Source: Qipengyuania_C sp046254955 (GTDB lineage Bacteria > Pseudomonadota > Alphaproteobacteria > Sphingomonadales > Sphingomonadaceae). From it: 64,000 nucleotides of DNA. Of the stretch, positions 17,735-26,434 are shown in pieces. The notes beneath the pieces are model-generated. The model was not told the DNA's origin. It worked only from the letters and a program-made list of their open reading frames with translations, and ran no database searches. The stretch's first letter is position 1; the number at the start of each line of letters is the position of its first letter. The translations under genes were made by a program, and so were the position numbers. Where the stretch lies: contig NZ_JBJXRG010000002.1 in NCBI RefSeq assembly GCF_046254955.1, positions 124,001-188,000 of the forward strand. The letters run 5' to 3'.

Positions 17735-18945
17735 ATCTCCACTCCCAGCGCATCGGCGACGGTAAAGATGTCCTTGTCACCGCGACCGCACAGATTGGCG
17801 AGGATGATCGCGTCATCCGGCATATCTTTCGCCTTTTTCGCTACCGCGGCGATGGCATGCGCAGGCTCGAGTGCCGGTATGATTCCCTCGGTGCGGCAGA
17901 GCAGCTGGAAAGCCTCGAGCGCTTCCGTGTCGGTCGCAGAGGTATATTCGACGCGGCCCGATTCTTTCAGCCAGGCATGCTCCGGCCCGATACCGGGATA
18001 GTCGAGACCCGCGCTGATCGAGTGCGCTTCGGTGATCTGGCCGTCTTCGTCCTGCAGCAGATAGGTCTTGTTGCCGTGGAGGATGCCGGGGAACCCGCCC
18101 GCAAGGCTCGCCGCGTGTTCCTTGTCTAACCCATGCCCCGCCGCTTCGACGCCGAGCATCTTCACCTCTGGATCATCGAGGAAGGGGTGGAACAGGCCGA
18201 TGGCATTGCTACCGCCGCCGATCGCTGCGACCAGCAGGTCGGGCAGGCGGCCAACGCGGGAGAGCATCTGCGCCCGCGCTTCTATGCCGATCACGCTTTG
18301 GAAATCTCGCACCAGCTCAGGATAGGGATGCGGCCCTGCTGCCGTACCGATGATGTAGAATGTATCATCGACATGCGCGACCCAGTGGCGCAGTGCCTCG
18401 TTCATCGCGTCCTTGAGCGTGGCCGCGCCGGAAGTCACGGGGATCACTTCGGCACCCAGCAGCTTCATGCGAAAGACATTGGGCTGCTGCCGCTCGACAT
18501 CGGTCTTGCCCATGAAGATGGTGCAGGGTAGGCCAAAGCGCGCGCAGACTGTCGCCGTGGCCACGCCGTGTTGGCCCGCGCCGGTCTCGGCAATAATCTT
18601 GGTCTTGCCCATGCGGATCGCGAGCAGGATCTGGCCGATGCAATTGTTGATCTTGTGCGCACCGGTGTGATTGAGCTCATCGCGCTTGAACCAGATCTGC
18701 GCGCCGCCCAAAGCTTCGGTCAGCCGTTCGGCGAAATAGAGCGGGCTGGGCCGTCCCACATAATGTTCCAGCAAGTCGTCGAATTCGGCCTTAAAAGCAG
18801 GATCGGCCTTGGCCGCTTTGTAATGCTTCTCCAGGTCGAGGATTAGCGGCATCAGCGTTTCGGCGACATAGCGTCCGCCGAAATCACCGAAATGCCCGCG
18901 TTCGTCGGGCTGGTTACGATAGGAATTGGGTGATGCTTCGGTCAT
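17731..18945 (-). CDS. trpB: Tryptophan synthase beta chain
   Basis: TrpB is the PLP subunit that joins indole and serine to make tryptophan. The 404-residue length is normal. The PLP lysine is in the KINNCIGQ segment of ELNHTGAHKINNCIG, and the phosphate-binding glycine loop is in AIGGGSNAIG. The open frame runs further upstream, but the ATG at 18945 gives the usual N-terminus and overlaps the trpF stop by 4 bases. Downstream it overlaps the inserted membrane gene by 4 bases rather than abutting trpA. Confidence 0.95.
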   Translation of the reverse strand: MTEASPNSYRNQPDERGHFGDFGGRYVAETLMPLILDLEKHYKAAKADPAFKAEFDDLLEHYVGRPSPLYFAERLTEALGGAQIWFKRDELNHTGAHKINNCIGQILLAIRMGKTKIIAETGAGQHGVATATVCARFGLPCTIFMGKTDVERQQPNVFRMKLLGAEVIPVTSGAATLKDAMNEALRHWVAHVDDTFYIIGTAAGPHPYPELVRDFQSVIGIEARAQMLSRVGRLPDLLVAAIGGGSNAIGLFHPFLDDPEVKMLGVEAAGHGLDKEHAASLAGGFPGILHGNKTYLLQDEDGQITEAHSISAGLDYPGIGPEHAWLKESGRVEYTSATDTEALEAFQLLCRTEGIIPALEPAHAIAAVAKKAKDMPDDAIILANLCGRGDKDIFTVADALGVEM

Positions 18946-19580
18946 GATCGCGCCGCTTTGCAGAAGGCGGCTATCAAGTCCACATCCTTGACGCCCGGAG
19001 CGCTTTCGACACCGCTCGCAGCGTCGACAAGTGATGCTCCGGTTGCGGCCATCGCTTCGGCAACATTTGCAGGCGAAAGCCCTCCGGCAAGCCCCCATGG
19101 CAATGCACCGCGATATCTAGCGAGTAGGGACCAGTCGAATACCAGACCCATCCCGCCGGGCAGCGCGCCCTTGGGTGTCTTGGCATCGAACAGGATCAAG
19201 TCTGCCGCGCCCTGGTAGGCCTTGGCTTTCTCGACATCGCTGGCCGACGAAACCGAGATGACTTTCCAGACCGGCAGGCCGAAGCGCGATTTTATCTGCG
19301 TGACCCGCTCGACCGATTCTGCACCGTGCAGCTGGATCGCATCGAGCTTCGCTGCTTCGGAGTGCTCGCCAAGAAAAACGTCATCTGCATCGACGAATAC
19401 GCCGACTTTGGTGATCCTGCCTGCCGCGCGCTCACCCAGCTTCGCTACGATCGCCGGGGACGCATAGCGCGGCGAGGGCGGATAGAAGTTGAATCCGACA
19501 TAGTCCGCTTGCGCGGCAATCGCCGCATCTAGCGCATCTGGGCTCGAAACACCGCAGATCTTGATTTCGGGTGCAGGCAT
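18942..19580 (-). CDS. trpF: Phosphoribosylanthranilate isomerase
   Basis: TrpF converts N-(5'-phosphoribosyl)anthranilate to the carboxyphenylamino-deoxyribulose phosphate in tryptophan synthesis. The 212-residue barrel begins with IKICGVSSPDALDAA, containing the catalytic cysteine of KICG. Later it has LILFDAKTPKGALPGGMG with the catalytic aspartate. It is 9 bases after pyrF and overlaps trpB by 4 bases. Confidence 0.95.
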   Translation of the reverse strand: MPAPEIKICGVSSPDALDAAIAAQADYVGFNFYPPSPRYASPAIVAKLGERAAGRITKVGVFVDADDVFLGEHSEAAKLDAIQLHGAESVERVTQIKSRFGLPVWKVISVSSASDVEKAKAYQGAADLILFDAKTPKGALPGGMGLVFDWSLLARYRGALPWGLAGGLSPANVAEAMAATGASLVDAASGVESAPGVKDVDLIAAFCKAARS

Positions 19581-19589
19581 TGTGCGCCC

Positions 19590-20264
19590 CTAAAGCGTCG
19601 CCTCGATCGCCCGTGCGGCCGCGACCGGATCGTCGGCTCGGCTGATTGGGCGGCCAATCACCAGCACGCTCGCGCCATCGTCGCGCGCCTGGCGCGGGGT
19701 AACGACGCGTTTCTGGTCACCTGTCGGTTTGCCGCCGGGGCGCAGCCCGGGGACGACGAAGAACCCGTCTTTCCACCGCTTGTGGACCCCGCTCACTTCC
19801 TGGCCCGAGCAGACAATCCCGTCGAGCCCGGCGTCCTGAGCGAGATCCGCCAGCCGCATCACATGATCGCGCGGAGTGCCCGAAATTCCCGTGCGCTCCA
19901 GATCCCGCTCGTCGAGGCTGGTGAGCATTGTCACTGCGACAACCTTCGTTCCCTCCGCCGCGGCGGCTTTGGCGTCTTCCAGCATCGCGCGTCCACCTGA
20001 TGCATGGATCGTGATAATCGCGGGCTCGAGCACATGGATCGCCTGCATCGCGCCTGCAACCGTGTTGGGAATGTCGTGCAGCTTCAGATCGAGGAAGATC
20101 GGCAGTCCCAGATGCGCGATCTCGTGCACGCCGTGGTGGCCATGCGCGCAGAAGAACTCGAGCCCCAGTTTTACTCCGCCGATATGCGCCTTGACCTTGC
20201 TGACCAGCGCCTTGGCCGCGTCAAGCTGCGGTACGTCGAGCGCAAGGTAAACAGGATTGCTCAT
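19590..20264 (-). CDS. pyrF: Orotidine 5'-phosphate decarboxylase
   Basis: PyrF makes UMP by decarboxylating OMP. The 224 residues carry the catalytic motif FLDLKLHDIPNTV, with the essential lysine and aspartate of DLKLHDIPNT. The end VLVIGRPISRADDP is the phosphate-binding loop. It overlaps the LapA-domain gene by 4 bases and is followed closely by trpF, the usual pairing in this group. Confidence 0.96.
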   Translation of the reverse strand: MSNPVYLALDVPQLDAAKALVSKVKAHIGGVKLGLEFFCAHGHHGVHEIAHLGLPIFLDLKLHDIPNTVAGAMQAIHVLEPAIITIHASGGRAMLEDAKAAAAEGTKVVAVTMLTSLDERDLERTGISGTPRDHVMRLADLAQDAGLDGIVCSGQEVSGVHKRWKDGFFVVPGLRPGGKPTGDQKRVVTPRQARDDGASVLVIGRPISRADDPVAAARAIEATL

Positions 20265-20593
20265 TCGGATCGCAGGCTAGGATCGGTCTCCTGAGTCGGA
20301 GCCGGATTGCTGGGCGGAGTTGTTGCCGGGGGCGGAGGAGGCGCAGCGATATTGCGCGTCGCCTGCTCAAGATGGCCGATGCGGCGGTTAAGCCGCCAGC
20401 TGGTGCCGCGCGCGATCATCCACATCGGCAGCATGCCGAGCAGGAATGAAACGATCACCACTGCGGGCAAGCGTGTGTCCCACACGAGGTTTTCCCAGAT
20501 GCGCACAGTGACCTGCTGATCCCAATTGCCCAGCGTGAACAGCAAGACGGCGACCAGTGTCAGCACCCAGACTACGGTACGAACGATCTGCAT
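20261..20593 (-). CDS. lapA: LapA-domain inner membrane protein
   Basis: This 110-residue protein has two transmembrane segments (roughly 5-22 and 43-60) and a proline-rich C-terminal tail, the layout of LapA-domain (lipopolysaccharide assembly protein A) proteins. In E. coli LapA works with LapB in controlling LPS biosynthesis through LpxC turnover. There is no lapB gene here. It is the first gene of the long trp/accD/folC run and its promoter (20619-20647) drives that run. Confidence 0.75.
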   Translation of the reverse strand: MQIVRTVVWVLTLVAVLLFTLGNWDQQVTVRIWENLVWDTRLPAVVIVSFLLGMLPMWMIARGTSWRLNRRIGHLEQATRNIAAPPPPPATTPPSNPAPTQETDPSLRSE

Positions 20594-20618
20594 GGCGTAC
20601 TCCCGATTATTTGCAGCA

Positions 20619-20647
20619 ATGCTAGGCGCGAAGCTCGGCAGCGTCCA
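20619..20647 (-). promoter_or_regulatory. Promoter of the lapA-pyrF-trp-accD-folC run
   Basis: On the minus strand TGGACG (20647-20642) and TAGCAT (20624-20619) are separated by 17 bases. The -10 is preceded by CC, giving the CTA start seen at other promoters in this window. It lies between the purB stop and the lapA start, with the predicted start near 20612. Confidence 0.45.
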
Positions 20648-20659
20648 GCCGTTGGCATG

Positions 20660-21973
20660 TCAGTCCCCGAAAACGCGCGCGAAAATCGTGTCGACCTGTT
20701 TGAAATGATACTCAAGATCGAACTTCTCTTCGAGTTCGGAGTCGCTCAGCGCCGCGGTCACTTCCTTGTCCTGCTTGAGCAGATCGAGCAGCGATTGCGC
20801 ACCGTCCGATTCCCATACCTTCATCGCGTTGCGCTGGACGAGGCGGTAGGCATCTTCGCGGGATACCCCAGCCTGCGTTAGCGCCAGCAAGACGCGCTGC
20901 GAATGAATGAGGCCGCCCATGCGGTCCATGTTCTTCTGCATGCGCTCCGGATAAACCAGCAGCTTGTCGACGACCCCGGTCAAGCGGGCTAGAGAGAAGT
21001 CGAGCGTGATGGTCGCATCCGGCCCTATAAAACGCTCGACCGAAGAGTGCGAGATATCGCGCTCGTGCCACAGCGCTACGTTTTCGAGCGCGGGCATGAC
21101 ATAACTGCGGATCATGCGCGCCTGTCCGGTAAGGTTCTCGGTGAGGATCGGGTTGCGCTTGTGCGGCATCGCCGAGGAGCCCTTCTGGCCGGGCGAGAAG
21201 TATTCCTCCGCCTCAAGGACTTCGGTGCGCTGCAGATGCCGGATCTCGACAGCTACGCGCTCAATCGAGCTGGCAATGACGGCCAGCGTCGCGAAATACA
21301 TGGCATGGCGATCACGCGGGATAACCTGCGTCGAAATCGGCTCGATCTTGAGGCCGAGTTTTTCGGCAACATGCGCTTCCACTTCGGGTGCGATATTGGC
21401 GAAGGTGCCGACAGCGCCCGAAATGGCGCAGGTTGCTATTTCCACCCGCGCGGCGCGCAGGCGCTCGCGGCTACGATCGAATTCGGCATAGGCTTGTGCC
21501 AGCTTGAGCCCAAACGTCACCGGCTCGGCGTGGATGCCATGGCTGCGACCAATGGTCGGTGTGTATTTGTGCTCTTCGGCGCGGCGTTTGATCGCGGCGA
21601 GGAGGGAGTCCATGTCGGCCAGCAGAATATCGGTCGCGCGCGCCAACTGAACGGCCAACGTGGTGTCCAACACGTCCGAGCTGGTCATGCCTTGGTGCAT
21701 AAAGCGCGCTTCGTCGCCGACTTGCTCTGCCACCCATGTCAGGAACGCGATCACGTCATGCTTGGTAACCGCTTCGATCGCATCGATTGCTGCGACATCG
21801 ATCTTGGGATCTGTCGCCCACCAGTCCCACAGCGCCTTCGCGGCACTTTCGGGGACGACGCCGAGTTCGCCCAGCTTCTCGGTCGCATGCGCCTCGATCT
21901 CGAACCAGATGCGATACTTGGCTTCCGGTTCCCACAGGGCAGTCATATCAGGGCGGGCGTAGCGGGGGACCAT
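20660..21973 (-). CDS. purB: Adenylosuccinate lyase
   Basis: PurB catalyses two steps of purine synthesis: cleavage of SAICAR and of adenylosuccinate, both releasing fumarate. The 437-residue length and the start MVPRYARPDMTALWEPEAKY are typical. The fumarase-superfamily signature GSSAMPHKRNP, with the mobile serine loop, is intact, as is TSSDVLDTTLA. A promoter is visible just upstream (22009-22037). It is co-directional with the trp run but has its own promoter. Confidence 0.96.
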   Translation of the reverse strand: MVPRYARPDMTALWEPEAKYRIWFEIEAHATEKLGELGVVPESAAKALWDWWATDPKIDVAAIDAIEAVTKHDVIAFLTWVAEQVGDEARFMHQGMTSSDVLDTTLAVQLARATDILLADMDSLLAAIKRRAEEHKYTPTIGRSHGIHAEPVTFGLKLAQAYAEFDRSRERLRAARVEIATCAISGAVGTFANIAPEVEAHVAEKLGLKIEPISTQVIPRDRHAMYFATLAVIASSIERVAVEIRHLQRTEVLEAEEYFSPGQKGSSAMPHKRNPILTENLTGQARMIRSYVMPALENVALWHERDISHSSVERFIGPDATITLDFSLARLTGVVDKLLVYPERMQKNMDRMGGLIHSQRVLLALTQAGVSREDAYRLVQRNAMKVWESDGAQSLLDLLKQDKEVTAALSDSELEEKFDLEYHFKQVDTIFARVFGD

Positions 21974-22008
21974 GGAATACTCCGGAAAGGGATGAACTTT
22001 TGCGAGCG

Positions 22009-22037
22009 CGGCTAGGCTGCTCCGGTGGCAAAAACAA
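22009..22037 (-). promoter_or_regulatory. purB promoter
   Basis: On the minus strand TTGTTT (22037-22032) and TAGCCG (22014-22009) are 17 bases apart and are followed by cgctcg. The start would fall near 22002, leaving a leader of about 28 bases to the purB ATG. The pattern matches the asd, rpsA and rpsF promoters. Confidence 0.5.
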
Positions 22038-22120
22038 GGGTGCGGCGGAGCGGATTGTTCCGCAATTGCAATCCCGCGCGCCTTATCTACAACAATGGGG
22101 CACTAAGCAGGGGTCTCGCA

Positions 22121-24904
22121 TTGAATATTCTACGCCATTCCGTAGCCGCCATTGCGATTGTGGCATCGTCTTCAGCCACAGCGGGCGAGGAGATACTGTA
22201 CCAACCAACTCCCGACTGGGTAGACGTCGCCAAACTCGACAGCGCTGATGGAGCCGGAGGTACTCCCTTACGCCTCCTTGAGCAACAGGTGCGATTGGAA
22301 GACGGCACCGTTTGGACATACATAGACAATGCTGTCGCGCTTGAATCTCCCGAAGCTCTGACCGCTCTAGGAACGCTCTCGGCACAGTGGTTTCCCGATA
22401 AAGGCAATCTGATCATTCATCGGGTCGAGCTAATGCGCGATGGACAAGTCATCGATGTGCTGGCCGGCGAGGCGCGTTTCGAAGCGATCCGGCGCGAACG
22501 GGGTCTCGAAAATCGCATGCTCGACGGGGAATTGACCGCGACAATGCCACTGCCGGGTGCGCAAATCGGCGACATCATGCGAATGAGCTACTCGACCACG
22601 CTGTCCGACCAAGCTCTGGGTGACCACATGCAATGGACCGGCGTTATCATTACCGAGCCGATGCCTCTGGCCGAAGGGCGCATCATCGCCTCCTGGCCGG
22701 TCGAATCCGAGGTGAGCTCGCAAGTCATTGCGCAATCCGACATGGGCATGCTTGAAGAGAAGGATGGGTATCGGGTCTACTCGGTAGAGCTGCCTGCTGC
22801 CGAGCCGAAGGGGATGCCGGGTGATGCCCCGCAGCGTTTCCGGCTGCCGCCAATGGTCCAGTTCAGCAGCTATGATAGCTGGGAGCAGCTGTCTCGCGAA
22901 ATGGAACCTCTCTTCGCGACCGACGGCGGGCTGGACAGCATTCCTGAGCTCGTTGCCAAAGTTTCCGAGATTACCTCTCGGACGGATGACTCACTCGAGC
23001 GTGCGGCGCTCGCCACTCAGCTGGTGCAGGATGAAATCAGCTACCTTCTTAATGGGCTGAATGGCGGCAATTACATACCACAAACAATTGGTGAAACCTG
23101 GGACAAGCGCTACGGCGATTGCAAGGCCAAGACGCTCCTCCTGCTGACCATGCTACGCAAGATGGATATCGAGGCGAATGCCTTGCTCGTCCAGACGGTC
23201 TATGGCGACGCCCTGCCGCAAATCCTTCCGATGCCAGGAAACTTCGATCATCTAATCGTTCACGCGCGGATCGGCGGAGAGGACTATTGGTTGGATGGCA
23301 CAGGTAGCGGGACGCGATTGGACAATATCGCCGATGTCCCGCGCTTCTTCTACGGTCTGCCCCTAAAGCCCGAAGGTGCGAATCTCGTCGAAATGGTTGC
23401 CCGGCCACTGGCAGTACCCGCCGAGACCATTCGCCTGACAATCGACCAGAGTGCCGGCATTGCCGTGCCGGCCCTTTTTGACATCGAAGTTGATCTGACT
23501 GGTGCATCTGCCGCTGCTTGGAAAGCTATCTCGCAGATGGAAGAGGCGGAAGTGCGCGACAATATGATTGATCGTGTCGCCAGGAATGTCGTCGGTAGCA
23601 GCCAGGTAACCGAACGCGCTGTATCTTTCGATGATGAGGCCGGCACGGCACGGATCAACCTCTCGGGCTTGCGAACAACCCCGTGGCGACAAAACCGCGG
23701 CATCTATGAGAACAACATCAATTTCCAGCTAGCCAACGGATTTTCGGTCGATGTGGATCGCGCACGCAAGGAATGGCGAGAAATACCCGTGGTGATCAAC
23801 GCGCCAATTTATGAGGTTCGCGAGATCGTGTGGTCGTTGCCCGATGAAGAATTCACGTTGGAAGGAAGCCCCTCGATCAATCAGATGATCGCCGGCAATA
23901 CCATCAATTCCGAGGTGAGACTCGATATTGGCCGGCTTTACCTTGACCAGTCCATGCGCAGTCACGTGTGGGAACTGGAGGCAGCTGAGCTTCCCGCCGC
24001 AAAGCGTGAAACGGCACGGCTCAAACGGGCGCTCCCGACATTGAAGGCATCGCGCGATGCCCGCCGTAGCTGGGAATATCGTGGCAAGCACCGCAAGTTG
24101 CTTGAGAAGCTCGAGGATGCCTATGCGAAGTTGATCGAGGATGCCGATGACGATGATGCCAGCGCGCATGCCAACCGGGCTGGCTTTCGCGCTGGAACGG
24201 GAGATTTTCAAGGTGCTCTAGAGGATCTGAACGAAGCTATTGCGCGTGCTGCCAGCACTGGGCTGTATTATCGGAGAGCGAGTGCGCACCAGCAGTTGGG
24301 AGACCTCGAGAATGCGCTTTCCGATTTGGAAACAGCGGAGGAGCTCCAGGGCAATGGCGCAAGTCACGGCAGTCGCATCGAGATTCTCGGACTGCTGCGC
24401 CGCGGTGACGAGGCGCTGGCATTGGCAGAAGAGTTTGCGCTAATTGCCGATGATTTCGAGCAGGGTGAGCAAGTTCGCGCATTCGCGCTGGGTTGGGCAG
24501 GGCAGGCCGCCGAGGGGCTAACTGTGTTGCGGGATATCGCCGATACCAGTCCGGAAGATGCCAACCAGCTGAATGAGGCTTGTTGGTATGCCGGGATCTG
24601 GAACATGGTGGACGAAGATATTCTTGCGATCTGTACAGCCGCCGTCGAGCGCGGTGGTGTCTCCGCTCCCGCACGTGACAGTCGCGCGCTTGCGCTTTAT
24701 CGGCTTGGCAGAAGCGAGGAGGCGGTAACCGAGCTGGACGAAGTCTTGAGCGCGCATCCCGATCAGCATGCCTCGCGTTACCTGCGCGGCATCATCCGCA
24801 CTCAATTGGGTGACGAGGGCGGGCGCGATGATATCAATTCAGCATTGTGGGCAGCGCCGAGCATGAAGCGAACCTACACTGCTTACGGATTGGGGCCCGC
24901 CTGA
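22121..24904 (+). CDS. DUF3857/transglutaminase-domain exported protein with C-terminal TPRs
   Basis: A large (about 927-residue) protein with a DUF3857 beta-domain in the first 250 residues. A transglutaminase-like domain follows, with the cysteine of KRYGDCKAKTLLL, the histidine of NFDHLIVHAR and the aspartate of YWLDGTGSGT forming the expected catalytic triad. Tetratricopeptide-like repeats occupy the last 260 residues. The first plausible start is TTG at 22121, preceded by AGGGG; it yields a signal peptide (NILRHSVAAIAIVASSSATA), whereas the longer frame to 22025 adds 32 residues that do not look like one. Function is unknown; such proteins are thought to act at the envelope. Its 3' end overlaps the convergent NRDE gene by 22 bases. 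Confidence 0.82.
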   Translation: MNILRHSVAAIAIVASSSATAGEEILYQPTPDWVDVAKLDSADGAGGTPLRLLEQQVRLEDGTVWTYIDNAVALESPEALTALGTLSAQWFPDKGNLIIHRVELMRDGQVIDVLAGEARFEAIRRERGLENRMLDGELTATMPLPGAQIGDIMRMSYSTTLSDQALGDHMQWTGVIITEPMPLAEGRIIASWPVESEVSSQVIAQSDMGMLEEKDGYRVYSVELPAAEPKGMPGDAPQRFRLPPMVQFSSYDSWEQLSREMEPLFATDGGLDSIPELVAKVSEITSRTDDSLERAALATQLVQDEISYLLNGLNGGNYIPQTIGETWDKRYGDCKAKTLLLLTMLRKMDIEANALLVQTVYGDALPQILPMPGNFDHLIVHARIGGEDYWLDGTGSGTRLDNIADVPRFFYGLPLKPEGANLVEMVARPLAVPAETIRLTIDQSAGIAVPALFDIEVDLTGASAAAWKAISQMEEAEVRDNMIDRVARNVVGSSQVTERAVSFDDEAGTARINLSGLRTTPWRQNRGIYENNINFQLANGFSVDVDRARKEWREIPVVINAPIYEVREIVWSLPDEEFTLEGSPSINQMIAGNTINSEVRLDIGRLYLDQSMRSHVWELEAAELPAAKRETARLKRALPTLKASRDARRSWEYRGKHRKLLEKLEDAYAKLIEDADDDDASAHANRAGFRAGTGDFQGALEDLNEAIARAASTGLYYRRASAHQQLGDLENALSDLETAEELQGNGASHGSRIEILGLLRRGDEALALAEEFALIADDFEQGEQVRAFALGWAGQAAEGLTVLRDIADTSPEDANQLNEACWYAGIWNMVDEDILAICTAAVERGGVSAPARDSRALALYRLGRSEEAVTELDEVLSAHPDQHASRYLRGIIRTQLGDEGGRDDINSALWAAPSMKRTYTAYGLGPA

Positions 24905-25665
24905 CTTTGCTTCCACCCAAATTCCAGATCGATTTCACCCCTCGCTTGGCCCTCTGCGTCGAAGCTGCGCTCGATAATCCGCCCGTTACCCTTGCGGTCG
25001 ATCATCACCACGGTTGAGCAACGCGTGCCATAGAGCGGGTGGCAGATGAATGGTGGTGTCTCCGAGGGTTCGACCGCGATCTCGGACTGGTCGCGTGGCA
25101 AAAGGCCCATATCGCGAACCGCCCTATTGGTCAGCGCATCGAACAAGGGTTCGGCATCGTTGCTGGTTGCATTGAGCCAATCCAGGACGGCACCCTTCAG
25201 ATAGACCGTCTTGGCCCAAGGCTCGTCGAGAGTGCCGTTTGAAACGCCGTAAATGCCATGGGCGAGGCCGGTCGACACGCTCTCGGGACGATTGGTGAGA
25301 AAACGCGCGCCGCTCACGTCGGCGCAGAACAAGTTGAACGGGTTATAGGCGTGGAGTGCCAGTTGATCGGCATCTCTTGGGTCTGCTTCTCCCGCGAGCA
25401 AATTGGTAACCAGCTCTCCGCGCGAGCGCTTGCGGGGATCGGGCTGGCCGTATCCACGCAAATTGGTCACGAGCACGAACCGTCCAGCCTCGCTGACGCC
25501 CAGCCATGTACCTCCCGATTGCAAATCGCGGCCTGCGAGAATTCCGGGCTCGCCAGCCCATTTGTCCAAGCTCGCTGCTGGCCGTTCGTGGAACTCGTCG
25601 CGATTGCCGATTGCGATTAGTGGCCAGTCGGGATGCGCATGCCAGGCGAACGCAGCGACACACAT
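24883..25665 (-). CDS. NRDE family protein (TANGO2-like)
   Basis: The 260-residue protein starts MCVAAFAWHAHPDWPL, with an N-terminal cysteine characteristic of Ntn-hydrolase-like proteins, and has the family motif NRDEFHERPA around residue 19. Bacterial and eukaryotic members (TANGO2) have roles suggested in heme or lipid trafficking, and their catalytic activity is unproven. The ATG at 25665 is chosen because the second residue is the expected cysteine and because the radC stop lies immediately before it (25667). Confidence 0.82.
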   Translation of the reverse strand: MCVAAFAWHAHPDWPLIAIGNRDEFHERPAASLDKWAGEPGILAGRDLQSGGTWLGVSEAGRFVLVTNLRGYGQPDPRKRSRGELVTNLLAGEADPRDADQLALHAYNPFNLFCADVSGARFLTNRPESVSTGLAHGIYGVSNGTLDEPWAKTVYLKGAVLDWLNATSNDAEPLFDALTNRAVRDMGLLPRDQSEIAVEPSETPPFICHPLYGTRCSTVVMIDRKGNGRIIERSFDAEGQARGEIDLEFGWKQSQAGPNP

Positions 25666-25666
25666 G

Positions 25667-26380
<714 letters not shown>

Positions 26381-26434
26381 CGGCGTTGTCCATTCATTGC
26401 CTTTCCTGGGCGAGAGGCGCAAGTGCGAGAGCGA

